From Paenibacillus paridis (lineage in GTDB: Bacteria; Bacillota; Bacilli; Paenibacillales; Paenibacillaceae), in assembly GCF_006345825.1 (NCBI RefSeq), contig NZ_VCIX01000082.1, positions 124,001 through 188,000 on the forward strand: DNA of 64,000 nt, given 5' to 3'. Position 1 is the stretch's first letter. Each line of letters begins with the position of its first letter. Under the pieces are notes generated by a model. It was not told where the DNA came from and searched no databases. It saw only the letters and a list, made by a program, of their open reading frames with translations. Below are positions 48,489 through 58,267 of the stretch, one piece after another. The position numbers and the translations under genes were made by a program.

Positions 48489-50240
48489 TTAATCCTCCTT
48501 CATCCTACGAATGATGATTTGCGTCTTCAGTCCGCCCAACTCGCTTCGTGAAACGCTTAAACCGCAATTCTGCCCAAATTTCAATTGCAGCCTCCGATGC
48601 ACATTAAGTATTCCGGTCGTCTCCATGGCACGTTCTGAGGAAGCCAGCGATTTCTGCAAACGAAACAATTGTTCCTCATCCAGCGAATCTCCGTTATCCT
48701 CCACTTCGATATGCAGCTCAACCTCTGTGGCTTCGCGAAAACGAATTCGCAGCTTTCCGCCGCTGAGCTTGTTCTCGAGCCCATACATATAGGCATTTTC
48801 AATCAATGGCTGCACGATTAGGCGCGGAACCATGACCCTCTCCCAAGCTTCCGGCACCTCGCCAAGCTCGACCTCAACCGTGCCGGAGAAGCGGATCTTC
48901 TGAATTTCAACATAAGATACGGCATGCTTCATCTCCATTGTGAGCGGAACGCTTTCCGCCCCGCTGCGGGTAATGAACTGAAAGTAGCTGCCTAAATGGT
49001 GGAACATCCGATCCGCCAGCTCATGTTCCCTCATCCTCACGAGCCCCTGCAAAATAAAGAAACTATTATAAAAAAAATGAGGATTAATCTGCGATTGCAG
49101 CTGCTTGAGTTCGGACTGCTGGGACCGGATTTGCTGCTCATATACCTCATGAACCAGCACTTGTATGCGCTCAAGCATATTGTTGTATTGATTGTATAAA
49201 TAATGAAACTCGTCTTGGTTCCGATGATAGATCCTCACGCTTAGATCGCCTTTCTCCACCCTACGAAATGATCCGATCAACCGCTTGATGGGCTTATGAA
49301 TAAGCCTGTGTATCCAATATGAGAAAATAATGGTTAACAGCAGGGAAACGAAAGAGACAATCCATATCCAGTCGCGATGCTTGTTAAGCGGCTGAAGCAC
49401 CGTCTTCGCAGGAACGAATACCGCAAGCGTCGTATCCAGCACGGATGAATACTCATGCGCGACGAAATAAGAGATGCCATTCAAATCCAACATGAATTGC
49501 CCTGGCTCAAGCAGCGCTTCTTCATGCTGTGAACGAAGCGTATCCGTAAACTCCTCCAGCAGCTTCCCCTCAATGCCGGAGGAAACCTGCCACCGCAGAT
49601 CAGCGTTCACCCATGCCGCGCCTCCACCTTGCTCGCCGCCAGCCATGCTGGAGAGCGTGCGTTCAATCTCTGGCAAGGAAAGCTCGATCTCCATGGCCAA
49701 CACAGGCTGGCGATTCACGTAGACCGCGTCCGGGTAGACTCCGCTTAGTAGCAGCTTGTTCTGTAAGCTGAAGATTGGAGAGTTCATATTAACCGGATCG
49801 AGGATGGCATTCAGTTCTTCCTCCGGAATCGTATCATCGTAATTGTTCGCATTAATGCTTCTATCCAGCGCCGGTATATAGAGCTGCACGTTCTTCACGA
49901 ACGGACTGGAGCTTTTGAGCAAATAGAGTTTGTTTTTCACCGCTAATATCGTACGGGAACGTTCAAAATCATTCAGCCTCTCCGCTACCGTCCCCAGCGT
50001 CAACAGGTCATCATCGTTCACATATTCCAGCTTCAGCCTCGTCAGCCGAGCCAGTTCGGTTTCAAGGGACGTCATGTAAAAGTGGACGCGAGAGGCCATG
50101 GATTCGGATATTTGTTTCTGAACGACGTCTTGGCCGGATTGATTCATCATTAGGCTGGAAACGTAGATGGGAATGATCATAAGCAAGAAGGACAGGACGA
50201 GCTTCGGATAAATTGTAAGCGATTTCATTACTTTCATCAT
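48489..50240 (-). CDS. YesM-type sensor histidine kinase
   Basis: This 583-residue membrane kinase has a first membrane segment at residues 11-30, a large extracytoplasmic sensor region, and a second segment near residue 290 (WIWIVSFVSLLLTIIFSYWI). A HAMP-like linker follows, then the His-kinase domain with QINPHFFYNSFFILQ (phospho-His near residue 386) and an ATPase domain with LIENAYMYGLE. GAGGGGG sits seven bases ahead of the ATG. It probably senses an oligosaccharide, or the loaded binding protein, at the membrane and phosphorylates the neighbouring response regulator. Confidence 0.94.
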   Translation of the reverse strand: MMKVMKSLTIYPKLVLSFLLMIIPIYVSSLMMNQSGQDVVQKQISESMASRVHFYMTSLETELARLTRLKLEYVNDDDLLTLGTVAERLNDFERSRTILAVKNKLYLLKSSSPFVKNVQLYIPALDRSINANNYDDTIPEEELNAILDPVNMNSPIFSLQNKLLLSGVYPDAVYVNRQPVLAMEIELSLPEIERTLSSMAGGEQGGGAAWVNADLRWQVSSGIEGKLLEEFTDTLRSQHEEALLEPGQFMLDLNGISYFVAHEYSSVLDTTLAVFVPAKTVLQPLNKHRDWIWIVSFVSLLLTIIFSYWIHRLIHKPIKRLIGSFRRVEKGDLSVRIYHRNQDEFHYLYNQYNNMLERIQVLVHEVYEQQIRSQQSELKQLQSQINPHFFYNSFFILQGLVRMREHELADRMFHHLGSYFQFITRSGAESVPLTMEMKHAVSYVEIQKIRFSGTVEVELGEVPEAWERVMVPRLIVQPLIENAYMYGLENKLSGGKLRIRFREATEVELHIEVEDNGDSLDEEQLFRLQKSLASSERAMETTGILNVHRRLQLKFGQNCGLSVSRSELGGLKTQIIIRRMKED

Positions 50241-50301
50241 CAGGTTTCCCCCTCATAGTTCGCTGACTAAATCATACCTCGTCCGTCTTCCGGGAGACAA
50301 C

Positions 50302-50327
50302 AAAAAGAGAGGCAATAAGCCCCTCTT
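50302..50327 (-). terminator. Terminator of the CE7 esterase gene
   Basis: AAGAGGGGC pairs with GCCTCTCTT around a five-base loop, followed by UUUUUG on the minus strand. It overlaps the stop codon of the esterase. Confidence 0.85.
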
Positions 50328-51285
50328 ACATCCCAAGCATAAATCGGATCACTTGATCCTCAAAGCCGGGTAAACGCTCATGCACGTAATCCGGATAAAT
50401 CTCCAATTGCTTATTGGAAACAATCTTATTGTAAGCTGCGAATTGGGTAGAAGGAGGGCAGACCGTATCCAGCAGACCGACACCCATCATAACCTCACCG
50501 CGAATTCGATCCGCCAAATGCTGGACATCAATGTAACCGAGTCTCGTAAATAGTTCTTCTTCCCGCAGGTGCTGAGGATCGTGATGACGGAAAAAGGTTC
50601 TTAATTCCTCATAAGCATCCCTTGCCAAATCCATTTCCCACACCCGCTTGTAATCGCTCAAAAACGGCACGCTAGCTGCAATTCGGTTCAGTCTGGGCTC
50701 CAAAGCACCGCACGCCAGCGCAAGCCCGCCACCTTGAGACCCCCCGGTTGCGCCGACACGGCTCGCATCTACTTCCGGGAGCGCTATGACGATACCGGCC
50801 AATTGGGCCGTATCGAGGTAGATATCACGGAACAACAACCGGTCGGGATGATCATCCAGCCCGCGAATGAGATGGCCCTTATAGGTCGTCCCCTTCACGC
50901 CTCCTTTATCCTCAGACAGCCCACCTTGCCCCCTGCAATCCATTGCTACGATGGAAAAGCCTAAGGACGCGTAAATTAATTTATCCGCCCAATCGCCGGA
51001 ATGATGCGCGTAGCCGTGAAATTGTAAAATTGCGGGATGAGGTTTAACCACATGCTTTGGCCTTACATATTTGGCATGAATCCGAGCCCCTCCTGCACCT
51101 GTGAAATAAAGGTGAAAGCAGTCGGCATACGGAACCTGAAACTCGCTTTCGACAAGTTCGAGCTGCGGATCCAGCTCTCTCATTTCCTTAAGCGCCTTTT
51201 CCCAATATTCGTTGAAATCCAAAGGGCGCGGATTACTCCCTCCATAGGTCTTCAATTGATCGAGCGGCATATCAACAAGCGGCAT
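50326..51285 (-). CDS. CE7 acetylxylan esterase/cephalosporin C deacetylase family
   Basis: This 319-residue alpha/beta hydrolase has no signal peptide, so it acts on imported acetylated oligosaccharides. The catalytic serine is in GGSQGG; the acid is likely Asp in GLLDTVCPP and the base His in YVHE near the end. The family signature RGQGG (MDCRGQGGLSEDKGG) is present, and length fits CE7. ATG at 51285 is preferred since GAGGTG is nine bases upstream. It is transcribed separately from the kinase genes and is divergent from an AraC regulator. Confidence 0.92.
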   Translation of the reverse strand: MPLVDMPLDQLKTYGGSNPRPLDFNEYWEKALKEMRELDPQLELVESEFQVPYADCFHLYFTGAGGARIHAKYVRPKHVVKPHPAILQFHGYAHHSGDWADKLIYASLGFSIVAMDCRGQGGLSEDKGGVKGTTYKGHLIRGLDDHPDRLLFRDIYLDTAQLAGIVIALPEVDASRVGATGGSQGGGLALACGALEPRLNRIAASVPFLSDYKRVWEMDLARDAYEELRTFFRHHDPQHLREEELFTRLGYIDVQHLADRIRGEVMMGVGLLDTVCPPSTQFAAYNKIVSNKQLEIYPDYVHERLPGFEDQVIRFMLGM

Positions 51286-51431
51286 GTCTATCATCACCTC
51301 TGGAATTATTTAAACGCTCTCCATGTTTCCTGTAGTACAATATTAACAATAAACAATCTTCTTCATCCCGAATTTACGGCATATTAGAGCTTAATTCAAT
51401 AGAAATATATTGAGTAGGAGGTAGTATTATT

Positions 51432-52304
51432 TTGCTTAGGACAAACTACGGATTTCGATATTCGGATCAATCCAATCCTTTAATGGCTATTCGAACGATC
51501 GGCTGGGAAAGTACCGTGAACGAAAGCTACAGCTGGAACGGAATGGCGCGGGACGATAAGTTTGTAGTCTTTCAGTATACGCTCTCGGGTGAAGGACACT
51601 TGGTATACGACGGCAAACATTACACCGTACCAAAAAACCATGGATTTTTTGTTCGGATCCCAGGCAATCATCAGTACTACTACCGTTCGGATTCCAAAAC
51701 GCCTTGGGAGTTCATCTTCTTAACCGCGGCAGGCTCCCATGTCTTTGCCCATTGGAATGAAATCATTGAGACCAACGGACCTGTCATTTCCTTAAAACCG
51801 AATGCCCAACCGATCGCTATGCTTTGGGAGATGATGCAGAGTGCCAACGAGAAAACGCTGCAGGATAAGTACGACATCTCCGTTCGCCTCTATGAATGGA
51901 TTGTCGCCTGCCACCGAATCATCGATGGCAAACCTGAAGCTGGTCAACCCCTTCCCGCTTCGGTAGCCGCTGCCATAAAATTTATGGAAGGCCAATATCA
52001 CAGATTCCTTACGCTGGAAGAAATCGCTGAGACGGCAGGCACCTCCAAATATCATTTTTGCAGGCTTTTCGTCAAGAGCACCGGCGTGACCCCTATTCAC
52101 CAACTGACCAAAATTCGCATCGAGGAAGCGTCCAAGCTGCTTCGTCAAACAAATCAATCCGTAGCTTCGATTGCCGCCGCCACCGGATTCGATAACAGCA
52201 GCTATTTCGGCAAAGTATTCCGCAGGATGATGGGAGATTCACCGCAGCAATTCCGGGAAAACACGGACGACGACATTCCGGCTAACCATCTCTTCATCGA
52301 TTAA
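51432..52304 (+). CDS. AraC-family regulator of the alpha-galactosidase gene
   Basis: This 290-residue one-component regulator starts at TTG with AGGAGG ten bases upstream. The N-terminal cupin domain (QYTLSGEGHLVYDGKHYTVP, NHGFFVRIPGNHQYYY) probably binds a sugar. The C-terminal helix-turn-helix pair is EEIAETAGTSKYHFCRLFVK and TGFDNSSYFGKVFRRMMGDS. It precedes the GH4 gene by 146 bases on the same strand and probably activates it, as MelR and RafR do for their genes. The divergent CE7 esterase may be a second target. Confidence 0.92.
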   Translation: MLRTNYGFRYSDQSNPLMAIRTIGWESTVNESYSWNGMARDDKFVVFQYTLSGEGHLVYDGKHYTVPKNHGFFVRIPGNHQYYYRSDSKTPWEFIFLTAAGSHVFAHWNEIIETNGPVISLKPNAQPIAMLWEMMQSANEKTLQDKYDISVRLYEWIVACHRIIDGKPEAGQPLPASVAAAIKFMEGQYHRFLTLEEIAETAGTSKYHFCRLFVKSTGVTPIHQLTKIRIEEASKLLRQTNQSVASIAAATGFDNSSYFGKVFRRMMGDSPQQFRENTDDDIPANHLFID

Positions 52305-52450
52305 TTGAAATAGCGAATAACCGCTGACTGATGAGCAATATTGTTAGACTATAGTGAAAAGATATTGCTATTTACTCCCTTTGTATATGGATCTATGATT
52401 ATTCCCGAGAGGAATTATAGAGCAATTATTTTATACGGAGGTGTTTGCAA

Positions 52451-53833
52451 ATGTTAAAAATAGCAATGATTGGTGCAGGCAGTATCGGCTTTACCCGCAG
52501 ACTAATTATGGATCTTATGGCCGTTCCGGAGTTCCGTGATACGGAATTCCGGCTAATGGACATCGACAAGGAAAATTTAGACATGGTGACAACGCTCAGT
52601 CGGCATATGCTCGATATTAATGGGTTGAAAGCGGTTACCCTTGTGCCTACGCTAGACCAGAGAGAAGCGATTAAAGACGCTGATTATGTCATTTGCCTAG
52701 CCCGCGTTGGGGGGCTTGAAGCTTACCGGCATGATATTGAAATTCCTTTAAAATATGGCGTCGAGCAATGCGTAGGGGACACCTTAGGGCCTGGAGGCAT
52801 CTTCTTTGCCCTCCGTACGATTCCAGTACTGCTTGATATTGCCCGCGACATGCGAGAGCTGGCTCCCGATGCGCTGCTGCTCAATTACTCCAATCCTATG
52901 GCTATGAACACCTGGGCCGTTCGCCGCGCGGGCGGGGTCCGAGTCGTAGGTTTATGCCATGGCGTGCAGCACGGCCATGAGCAAATCGCCGAAGCGCTGG
53001 GGCTCCCACAGGAGGAATTGGATCAGGTTTGCGCCGGCATTAACCATCAGACATGGTTCGTCAAACTTACCCATAAGGGACAAGATATGCTGCCAAGACT
53101 GCTTGAAGCATTCGAGAACCATCCGACACTTCCGCAAACCGAACCTTGCCGTATAGACGTCCTGCGACGGTTCGGCTATTATTCCACCGAATCAAACGGT
53201 CATTTAAGCGAATATTTGCCGTGGTACCGCAAGAAATCGGCGGATATGGATAAGTGGATTAACGACAAAGAGTGGATCGGCGGGGTGACCGCAGGATATC
53301 TGGAGCATTGCCGGACACGCCTGGAGGATTATAAAGCGATGTATCCGAAGTGGTTAAGCGGGGAATTAGAGTCTATTCCGCTCGGCCAGCGTTCGGAGGA
53401 ACACGGTTCTTACATTATTGAGTCACTGGAGACCGGCCGGGTATACCGTGGCAACTTTAACATTGAGAATAAGGGACTGATCACTAACCTGCCGGATCAT
53501 AGTACGATTGAAATTCCATGTTACGTAGACCGGAACGGGATTGCGCCTACCTGGATCGGAGATCTCCCGCTTGCTTGCGCGGCTACCTGCCGTGCCAGTA
53601 TCAGCGTTCAGGAGATGGCCGTAGAAGCAGCTCTAACCGGTAATCGCGAACTGGTGAAGCAGGCCGTTCTACACGATCCGTTAACGGCAGCTATTTGCAG
53701 CACCGAACAGGTGTGGAGCATGGTTGACGAAATGCTGGATGCATTAGCGCCTTGGCTGCCCCAGTTCAATGGCGAAAACCGCACATGGGCTGACCTTCCT
53801 CAGCCGCAAACCCTTAATAAATCATTTGTTTAG
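52451..53833 (+). CDS. GH4 family alpha-galactosidase (MelA-like)
   Basis: This 460-residue cytoplasmic enzyme has ATG at 52451 with GGAGG nine bases upstream. The NAD-binding motif [12 protein letters not shown] opens the protein. Mn-binding residues are Cys in GLCHGVQHG near residue 169 and His in INHQTWFV near residue 198; [13 protein letters not shown] matches MelA. GH4 enzymes use NAD and Mn2+ for redox-assisted hydrolysis, here of unphosphorylated alpha-galactosides such as melibiose. Alpha-galacturonidase (LplD type) is an alternative, given pectin-type importers nearby. Confidence 0.9.
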   Translation: MLKIAMIGAGSIGFTRRLIMDLMAVPEFRDTEFRLMDIDKENLDMVTTLSRHMLDINGLKAVTLVPTLDQREAIKDADYVICLARVGGLEAYRHDIEIPLKYGVEQCVGDTLGPGGIFFALRTIPVLLDIARDMRELAPDALLLNYSNPMAMNTWAVRRAGGVRVVGLCHGVQHGHEQIAEALGLPQEELDQVCAGINHQTWFVKLTHKGQDMLPRLLEAFENHPTLPQTEPCRIDVLRRFGYYSTESNGHLSEYLPWYRKKSADMDKWINDKEWIGGVTAGYLEHCRTRLEDYKAMYPKWLSGELESIPLGQRSEEHGSYIIESLETGRVYRGNFNIENKGLITNLPDHSTIEIPCYVDRNGIAPTWIGDLPLACAATCRASISVQEMAVEAALTGNRELVKQAVLHDPLTAAICSTEQVWSMVDEMLDALAPWLPQFNGENRTWADLPQPQTLNKSFV

Positions 53834-53875
53834 GTCCTAAACTATTCACTTCATATGTTATTACCAACCTAAAGA

Positions 53876-53922
53876 AGAGACCGTTTCTGCATTCATTATG
53901 ATTGCAGCTTCGGTCTCTTTAA
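53876..53922 (+). terminator. Terminator after the GH4 gene
   Basis: AGAGACCG pairs with CGGTCTCT, with inner CTGCA/TGCAG pairing, followed by TTTAAT. It begins 43 bases after the stop. Confidence 0.75.
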
Positions 53923-53956
53923 TGCTATAAACCTTCAGCTTAGCTTCTGAAATAAA

Positions 53957-54008
53957 CAAAAAGAGAAACTCTGACAAGCAAACTGCTTATCGGAGCTTCT
54001 CTTTGGCT
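53957..54008 (-). terminator. Terminator of the sugar-acid operon
   Basis: On the minus strand AAAGAGAAGCTCCGATAAGC pairs, with a few mismatches, with its near-complement around AGTTT and is followed by UUUUUG. It lies 55 bases past the stop at 54063. Confidence 0.8.
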
Positions 54009-54062
54009 ATCCCTTCACCGAACTAGTATGCTATCCTGTATCTCTCTAAATCTTTCTCTGAA

Positions 54063-54932
54063 TCAACCTTCAGCATCAGCAATAAATGTATTTCTAAGCT
54101 TACCTATTCCTTCCACTGTCGCTTCCACAAGATCGCCTGCCTTCAGCCATACCTGTGGCTTCTTCCCCATTCCAACGCCAGGCGGCGTGCCGGTGCTAAT
54201 GATATCCCCAGGCTGGAGAGTAATCGTATTCGAAAGAAACGAAACCAGGTACGGAATATCGAAGATAAGCTCCTTCGTGTTTGAGTTTTGCATTACTTCC
54301 CCATTAAGCGAAAGGGAGATATTCAGCTTGCCTGGATGATCGACTTCATCCGCAGTCACGATCCACGGCCCGGTTGGCGCAAAACCATCTATTGTTTTTC
54401 CACGGGTCCACTGCGGCTCGTTCAGTTGAATGTCGCGGGCGCTCACGTCATTAAGCACCGTATAGCCAAAAACGTAATCCATCGCCGATTCCTTGGATAC
54501 CCTTTTGGCCGTTTTTCCGATGACGACAGCAAGCTCTACCTCATAATCGCACTGCTGCACTTCGCGAGGAATCGTTATCTCATCCTCGTGACCCGCTAAG
54601 CAGTTATTGTATTTTGGAAACAGTACTGGCACCTTAGGCACTTGCATATTGGATTCGATGACATGATCATGGTAGTTGAGACCAATACAAATAATTTTCT
54701 CCGGATCTGTTAAAGGCGATAATAGCTTAACATCTGACAAAGGGTAGACCGCTCCTCCCTTCGCTAGAGTTGTGAGATGATCAGGCTTCAGCTCGGAATC
54801 TGCGAGAAGTTGAATCACGTTGCGTGCATTACCGGAAACATTTAACGTCTGTACCTCTGAATCTCCATTTAATAAACCGACTTGGGCTGTGCGCTTTGAA
54901 TCTTGCTTAAGATAGAATTGCAACAATTTCAT
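54063..54932 (-). CDS. FAH-family hydrolase, last gene of the sugar-acid operon
   Basis: This 289-residue protein has the FAH fold with ICIGLNYHDHVIES, metal-binding DYEVELAVVIG (two Glu) and NDVSARDIQ (Asp), and PGDIISTGTPPGVG at the C-terminus. It closely resembles the protein at 11157-12071. In this operon an enolase-superfamily dehydratase and an SDR precede it, which is the exact order of the diketo-hydrolase routes for L-fuconate, L-rhamnonate or L-arabinonate. It would then cleave a 2,4-diketo-3-deoxy acid to pyruvate and a hydroxy acid. The assignment is inferred from context. Confidence 0.88.
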   Translation of the reverse strand: MKLLQFYLKQDSKRTAQVGLLNGDSEVQTLNVSGNARNVIQLLADSELKPDHLTTLAKGGAVYPLSDVKLLSPLTDPEKIICIGLNYHDHVIESNMQVPKVPVLFPKYNNCLAGHEDEITIPREVQQCDYEVELAVVIGKTAKRVSKESAMDYVFGYTVLNDVSARDIQLNEPQWTRGKTIDGFAPTGPWIVTADEVDHPGKLNISLSLNGEVMQNSNTKELIFDIPYLVSFLSNTITLQPGDIISTGTPPGVGMGKKPQVWLKAGDLVEATVEGIGKLRNTFIADAEG

Positions 54933-54954
54933 AGTGGGTAGAATCCTCCTTTGA

Positions 54955-55950
54955 TTACAAGCTTAATAATATTTTAGCCGTTTTCCCAGGTCCCGCAATT
55001 AACTTCTCAAAACTCGCTTTGCCTTCACTTATATCCACTGTCTCCGTCCATTTCAATAAATTGACGCGGCCTTGCGAGATCCATTTCACTGCAGTTTCAA
55101 AGTCTTCCTGCGAGTAAGCAAAAGCTCCCTTTATGCTAGCTTCACTACGAATCATATCGTTAATCGCCAGCTTGCTCTCGGATTCATGCAAGCCTGTGAA
55201 TATTATTTGTCCGCCTGGCCGTACAGCCTCGACGCTCTTGCGTCTGGTAACCTCGGCTCCGACTGCATCGAGTACTGCGTCGAACCCTCCGGCACTCTGT
55301 TCATCCAACTGATCCAGCCCAGAAACGCCGATGCCTCCGAGCTCTCTAGCAATTTCAAGCCTAGACTCGTTCAAATCAACAATGACAATGTCCCGGAGGC
55401 CATATACCTGAGCCGCCTGCAAAGCAAACAGCCCAATCGGTCCGGCTCCGTAGATTAGCAGCCGATCCATCGGTGTAAGCTCCATCAGCCGGCAAATATG
55501 AACAGCACATGCAAACGGTTCAGCGAATGCCCCTTCCTCTACCGTCACATGGTCAGGTATCGCGTATACGTTTCTTGCAGGAACGGCAACGAATTCAGCG
55601 AACGCCCCGGGGCGATGCGCACCTAACAGAGCTCTCTCGCCGCATAACTGCGATTGGCCATTGCGACAATACTGGCAGCTTCCGCAGGTGATCAAAGGAT
55701 TGGCGGTCACTCGTTCTCCCACCTGAATCGTAGATACTTGTTCTCCAAGCCGCTCAATGATGCCTGCGAATTCATGTCCCATGATCAAAGGCGGCTTGCG
55801 GAGAGAGTTATGCCCCATGTAACCGCCAAGCTCTGACCCGCAAATCCCCACTCGCTCCACACGAATTAATACCTCATCCGGCTTCAATTCCTGTAAATCG
55901 ACCTCTCTTAGATTAAGCGTGCGTGGACCTTCGTAAACCAAGGCTTTCAT
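54955..55950 (-). CDS. Zinc-dependent medium-chain alcohol dehydrogenase
   Basis: This 331-residue MDR enzyme has the catalytic-zinc residues Cys38 region (GICGSELGG) and GHEFAGIIE. The structural zinc lobe CGSCQYCRNGQSQLC has four cysteines. The cofactor-binding GAGPIGLFALQ and VIVDLNESRLEIA point to NAD. It resembles sorbitol- and galactitol-phosphate dehydrogenases. It lies between the dehydratase and FAH genes on one transcript and probably oxidises an entry sugar or alditol before the acid is dehydrated. Confidence 0.9.
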   Translation of the reverse strand: MKALVYEGPRTLNLREVDLQELKPDEVLIRVERVGICGSELGGYMGHNSLRKPPLIMGHEFAGIIERLGEQVSTIQVGERVTANPLITCGSCQYCRNGQSQLCGERALLGAHRPGAFAEFVAVPARNVYAIPDHVTVEEGAFAEPFACAVHICRLMELTPMDRLLIYGAGPIGLFALQAAQVYGLRDIVIVDLNESRLEIARELGGIGVSGLDQLDEQSAGGFDAVLDAVGAEVTRRKSVEAVRPGGQIIFTGLHESESKLAINDMIRSEASIKGAFAYSQEDFETAVKWISQGRVNLLKWTETVDISEGKASFEKLIAGPGKTAKILLSL

Positions 55951-55982
55951 TCATCCATCCGCTCCCTCAATAATAGGTTAAG

Positions 55983-57104
55983 TTAGCCGACCCGGTAACG
56001 GTTCAGCACTTCTTCATCGATGTCAATGCCAAGGCCTGGGCGATCAAGGGGAACCGTGACGTAGCCGTCTTTGAATTCCACTTCCCGGCTTACCAAGTCC
56101 CGAACAAGCGGAGATGTGGATACGGTGTGTTCGATCATGAAGCCATTAGGAATTGCTGCCGCGAAATGCGTGCTGGCTGCAACTAATATTCCTGTCTTAA
56201 ACGCATGAGGAACAACCTTCTTATGGCGATCGTATGCAAGATAGGCTATTCTTTTCCCTTCCGTTAAACCGCCGACCCTTGCAAGGTCAGGCTGAATGAT
56301 GTCCACATGCCCTTCATCGAGCAAGCGCTGGAATGCAAGCCGCCCACTTTCCTGTTCCCCTCCTGCAATCGAGATTCTCGTCCGATCGGAAAGCTCGCGG
56401 TATCCAGCAATATCGTTGGAATGAACAGGCTCTTCCAACCAATACACTCCGTATTTTTCGTAAATATCTGCCATTCGCAGCGCGCCTTTCAAATCCCAGG
56501 CAAGTCCCGCATCAATCATAATATCAATGTCATCGCCTACCGCTTCACGGATCGCTTTCACCTGTGCTTCATCAAACTTGGCATCTTGCCCAATCGGGCC
56601 CCAACCAAACTTCATTGCCTTGTAGCCCAGCTTAGCATATTGCTCTGCCATCCTGGCCGCTTCCGCGATCGTATCCGGCATCAATGCACTGGCATAAGCC
56701 TTCAGCTTCCGATTAAATACGCCGCCCATCATTTCGCATACAGGGCGGTTCATGACTTTGCCAAGAATGTCCCACAAAGCGATATCTACGCCGCTAATGG
56801 CATGTAACGCTGGTCCAGTGCGACCGAAATAAATGGTACCCCGATACATTTTATCCCATAACCGCTCGATCTCAATTGGGTTTTCACCAATGAGTAAACT
56901 GCGAAGCCCCACCGCTATGGAATGGGAGGCTGGAGCTTCAACCACGGCTTTCGCAACTAATGGAGACGAATCTACTTCTCCCACGCCAATGATTCCTTCA
57001 TCCGTATGAATGCGGATGACGAGCGTATCTTGCGTACCATCGCATTGCGCAGCATCCAGATCGGGTATTCTTAAGTAGATCGCTTCAACATCTATAATTT
57101 TCAT
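55983..57104 (-). CDS. Enolase-superfamily sugar-acid dehydratase (mandelate racemase type)
   Basis: This 373-residue enzyme has a capping domain (residues 1-115) and a TIM barrel. Metal ligands fit Asp near 197 (IMIDAG), Glu near 222 (YWLEEP) and Glu near 250 (AGGEQ). The His base is near 300 (VVPHAFKTG). The KxK position reads KFG (GYKAMKFGWG), so the second lysine is replaced by glycine, which separates it from typical mandelate racemases and muconate cycloisomerases. Its ATG overlaps the cupin stop as ATGA. The likely role is to dehydrate an aldonate to a 2-keto-3-deoxy acid. Which sugar acid is used cannot be read from the sequence. Confidence 0.88.
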   Translation of the reverse strand: MKIIDVEAIYLRIPDLDAAQCDGTQDTLVIRIHTDEGIIGVGEVDSSPLVAKAVVEAPASHSIAVGLRSLLIGENPIEIERLWDKMYRGTIYFGRTGPALHAISGVDIALWDILGKVMNRPVCEMMGGVFNRKLKAYASALMPDTIAEAARMAEQYAKLGYKAMKFGWGPIGQDAKFDEAQVKAIREAVGDDIDIMIDAGLAWDLKGALRMADIYEKYGVYWLEEPVHSNDIAGYRELSDRTRISIAGGEQESGRLAFQRLLDEGHVDIIQPDLARVGGLTEGKRIAYLAYDRHKKVVPHAFKTGILVAASTHFAAAIPNGFMIEHTVSTSPLVRDLVSREVEFKDGYVTVPLDRPGLGIDIDEEVLNRYRVG

Positions 57105-57448
57105 GAGCTCATCTCCGTTTTTTCATTTATGGTTATGGTTGCTAGCAAGTCCTCACGCAGAGGCGTAAATATCTCCAATAGCGTTGTATCCTCAAGAGCC
57201 CATACGGCATGCAGGACGTTGCCGGGAACTACGATCTGTTCCCCCGCTTCAACAACTACTTCGTCTCCTCCAAGCATCATTTTAATTCTCCCTGATACGA
57301 CAAAACCAATCTGCTCATGCGGATGTGCATGCTCTGTTCCGAATCCACCTTGTTTAAATTCTACAAGCATGATCATTAACTGCTTGCCGGGCGGCATCAC
57401 TTTCCGCCGAATTTTGTCGGTGATCTGCTGCCATTCACCTTGTAACAT
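57101..57448 (-). CDS. Small cupin-domain protein
   Basis: This 115-residue single-domain cupin has the metal-binding block GTEHAHPHEQIGFVVSGRIK and VVVEAGEQIVVPGNVLHAVW. AAGGAG lies nine bases before the ATG, and it is coupled to the dehydratase by an ATGA overlap. Similar small cupins accompany sugar-acid operons and may bind or isomerise the sugar, or open a lactone. Activity is unknown. Confidence 0.85.
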   Translation of the reverse strand: MLQGEWQQITDKIRRKVMPPGKQLMIMLVEFKQGGFGTEHAHPHEQIGFVVSGRIKMMLGGDEVVVEAGEQIVVPGNVLHAVWALEDTTLLEIFTPLREDLLATITINEKTEMSS

Positions 57449-57461
57449 GGACTACAGCTCC

Positions 57462-58238
57462 TTAGAACGTGATGGATAAGCCACCATCTACGGGGATAAT
57501 TGCACCTTGTATGTAAGAGGAAGCTTCGGATGAAAGAAAGGCGATCACAGAAGCAACCTCATCAACGGTGCCGGCTCTTGCCTGAGGAATTTTTCTCTGC
57601 TGTACATAATATTGTTGAAATTGCTCTGTCTCCAGCTCGTTCACTCCCCCGATGACCGAGAGCGCCGTATCGATAAAGCCCGGAGCTACACCGTTGACCC
57701 GAATCCCATAAGGCGAAAGCTCCAATGCCGTGCAGCGGGTCAGCTGATCAAGCGCGCCTTTCGCCGCATTATAGTGGCTGGATAATTGTAATGCGCGATA
57801 ACCATTAATAGAGGATACGTTTACGATCTTCCCGCTAATGTTCCTTTGAACCATAGCGTCTGCTGCATATTTCGAGCACCAATACGCTCCATTAACGATG
57901 GTATCGAAGACCGCCCGCCAGCGATCCGTCGTTTCCTTCAAAAATTCACTCTCGTAAAACATCGCTGCATTATTTACTAAAACATCAATGCGTTCCGTCT
58001 GTTCTAAAGCTCGATTCATCAAGTGCTGGACAGCACCTTCGTCACTAATATCGGTTTGAACAAATAGAGGCTGCCCACCAATCTCCTTAAGCTCATTGCA
58101 TGCGCGTAATCCATTCTGCTCATCACGGCTTGCGATTACGACATTCGCCCCTTCAATCGTGAATAGCTTGGCCGCAGCAAATCCAATGCCCGTCGCTCCT
58201 CCGGTCACAATGACCGTTTGACCCTTGAACCGATTCAT
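57462..58238 (-). CDS. SDR-family dehydrogenase
   Basis: This 258-residue SDR has ATG at 58238 after GGAGGAGG; the longer frame to 58271 is unsupported. It carries TGGATGIG near residue 14, NNAA near 91, a catalytic Ser in VSSING and Tyr-Lys in YNAAK, and the C-terminal YIQGAIIPVDGGLS. It is the fourth gene from the 3' end of the operon's catabolic block. It likely oxidises the 2-keto-3-deoxy acid before FAH-type cleavage. It is only moderately similar to the SDR at 12436-13215, so it is not a recent copy. Confidence 0.9.
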   Translation of the reverse strand: MNRFKGQTVIVTGGATGIGFAAAKLFTIEGANVVIASRDEQNGLRACNELKEIGGQPLFVQTDISDEGAVQHLMNRALEQTERIDVLVNNAAMFYESEFLKETTDRWRAVFDTIVNGAYWCSKYAADAMVQRNISGKIVNVSSINGYRALQLSSHYNAAKGALDQLTRCTALELSPYGIRVNGVAPGFIDTALSVIGGVNELETEQFQQYYVQQRKIPQARAGTVDEVASVIAFLSSEASSYIQGAIIPVDGGLSITF

Positions 58239-58267
58239 AGTTGGACCTCCTCCATCAAGAAAATATG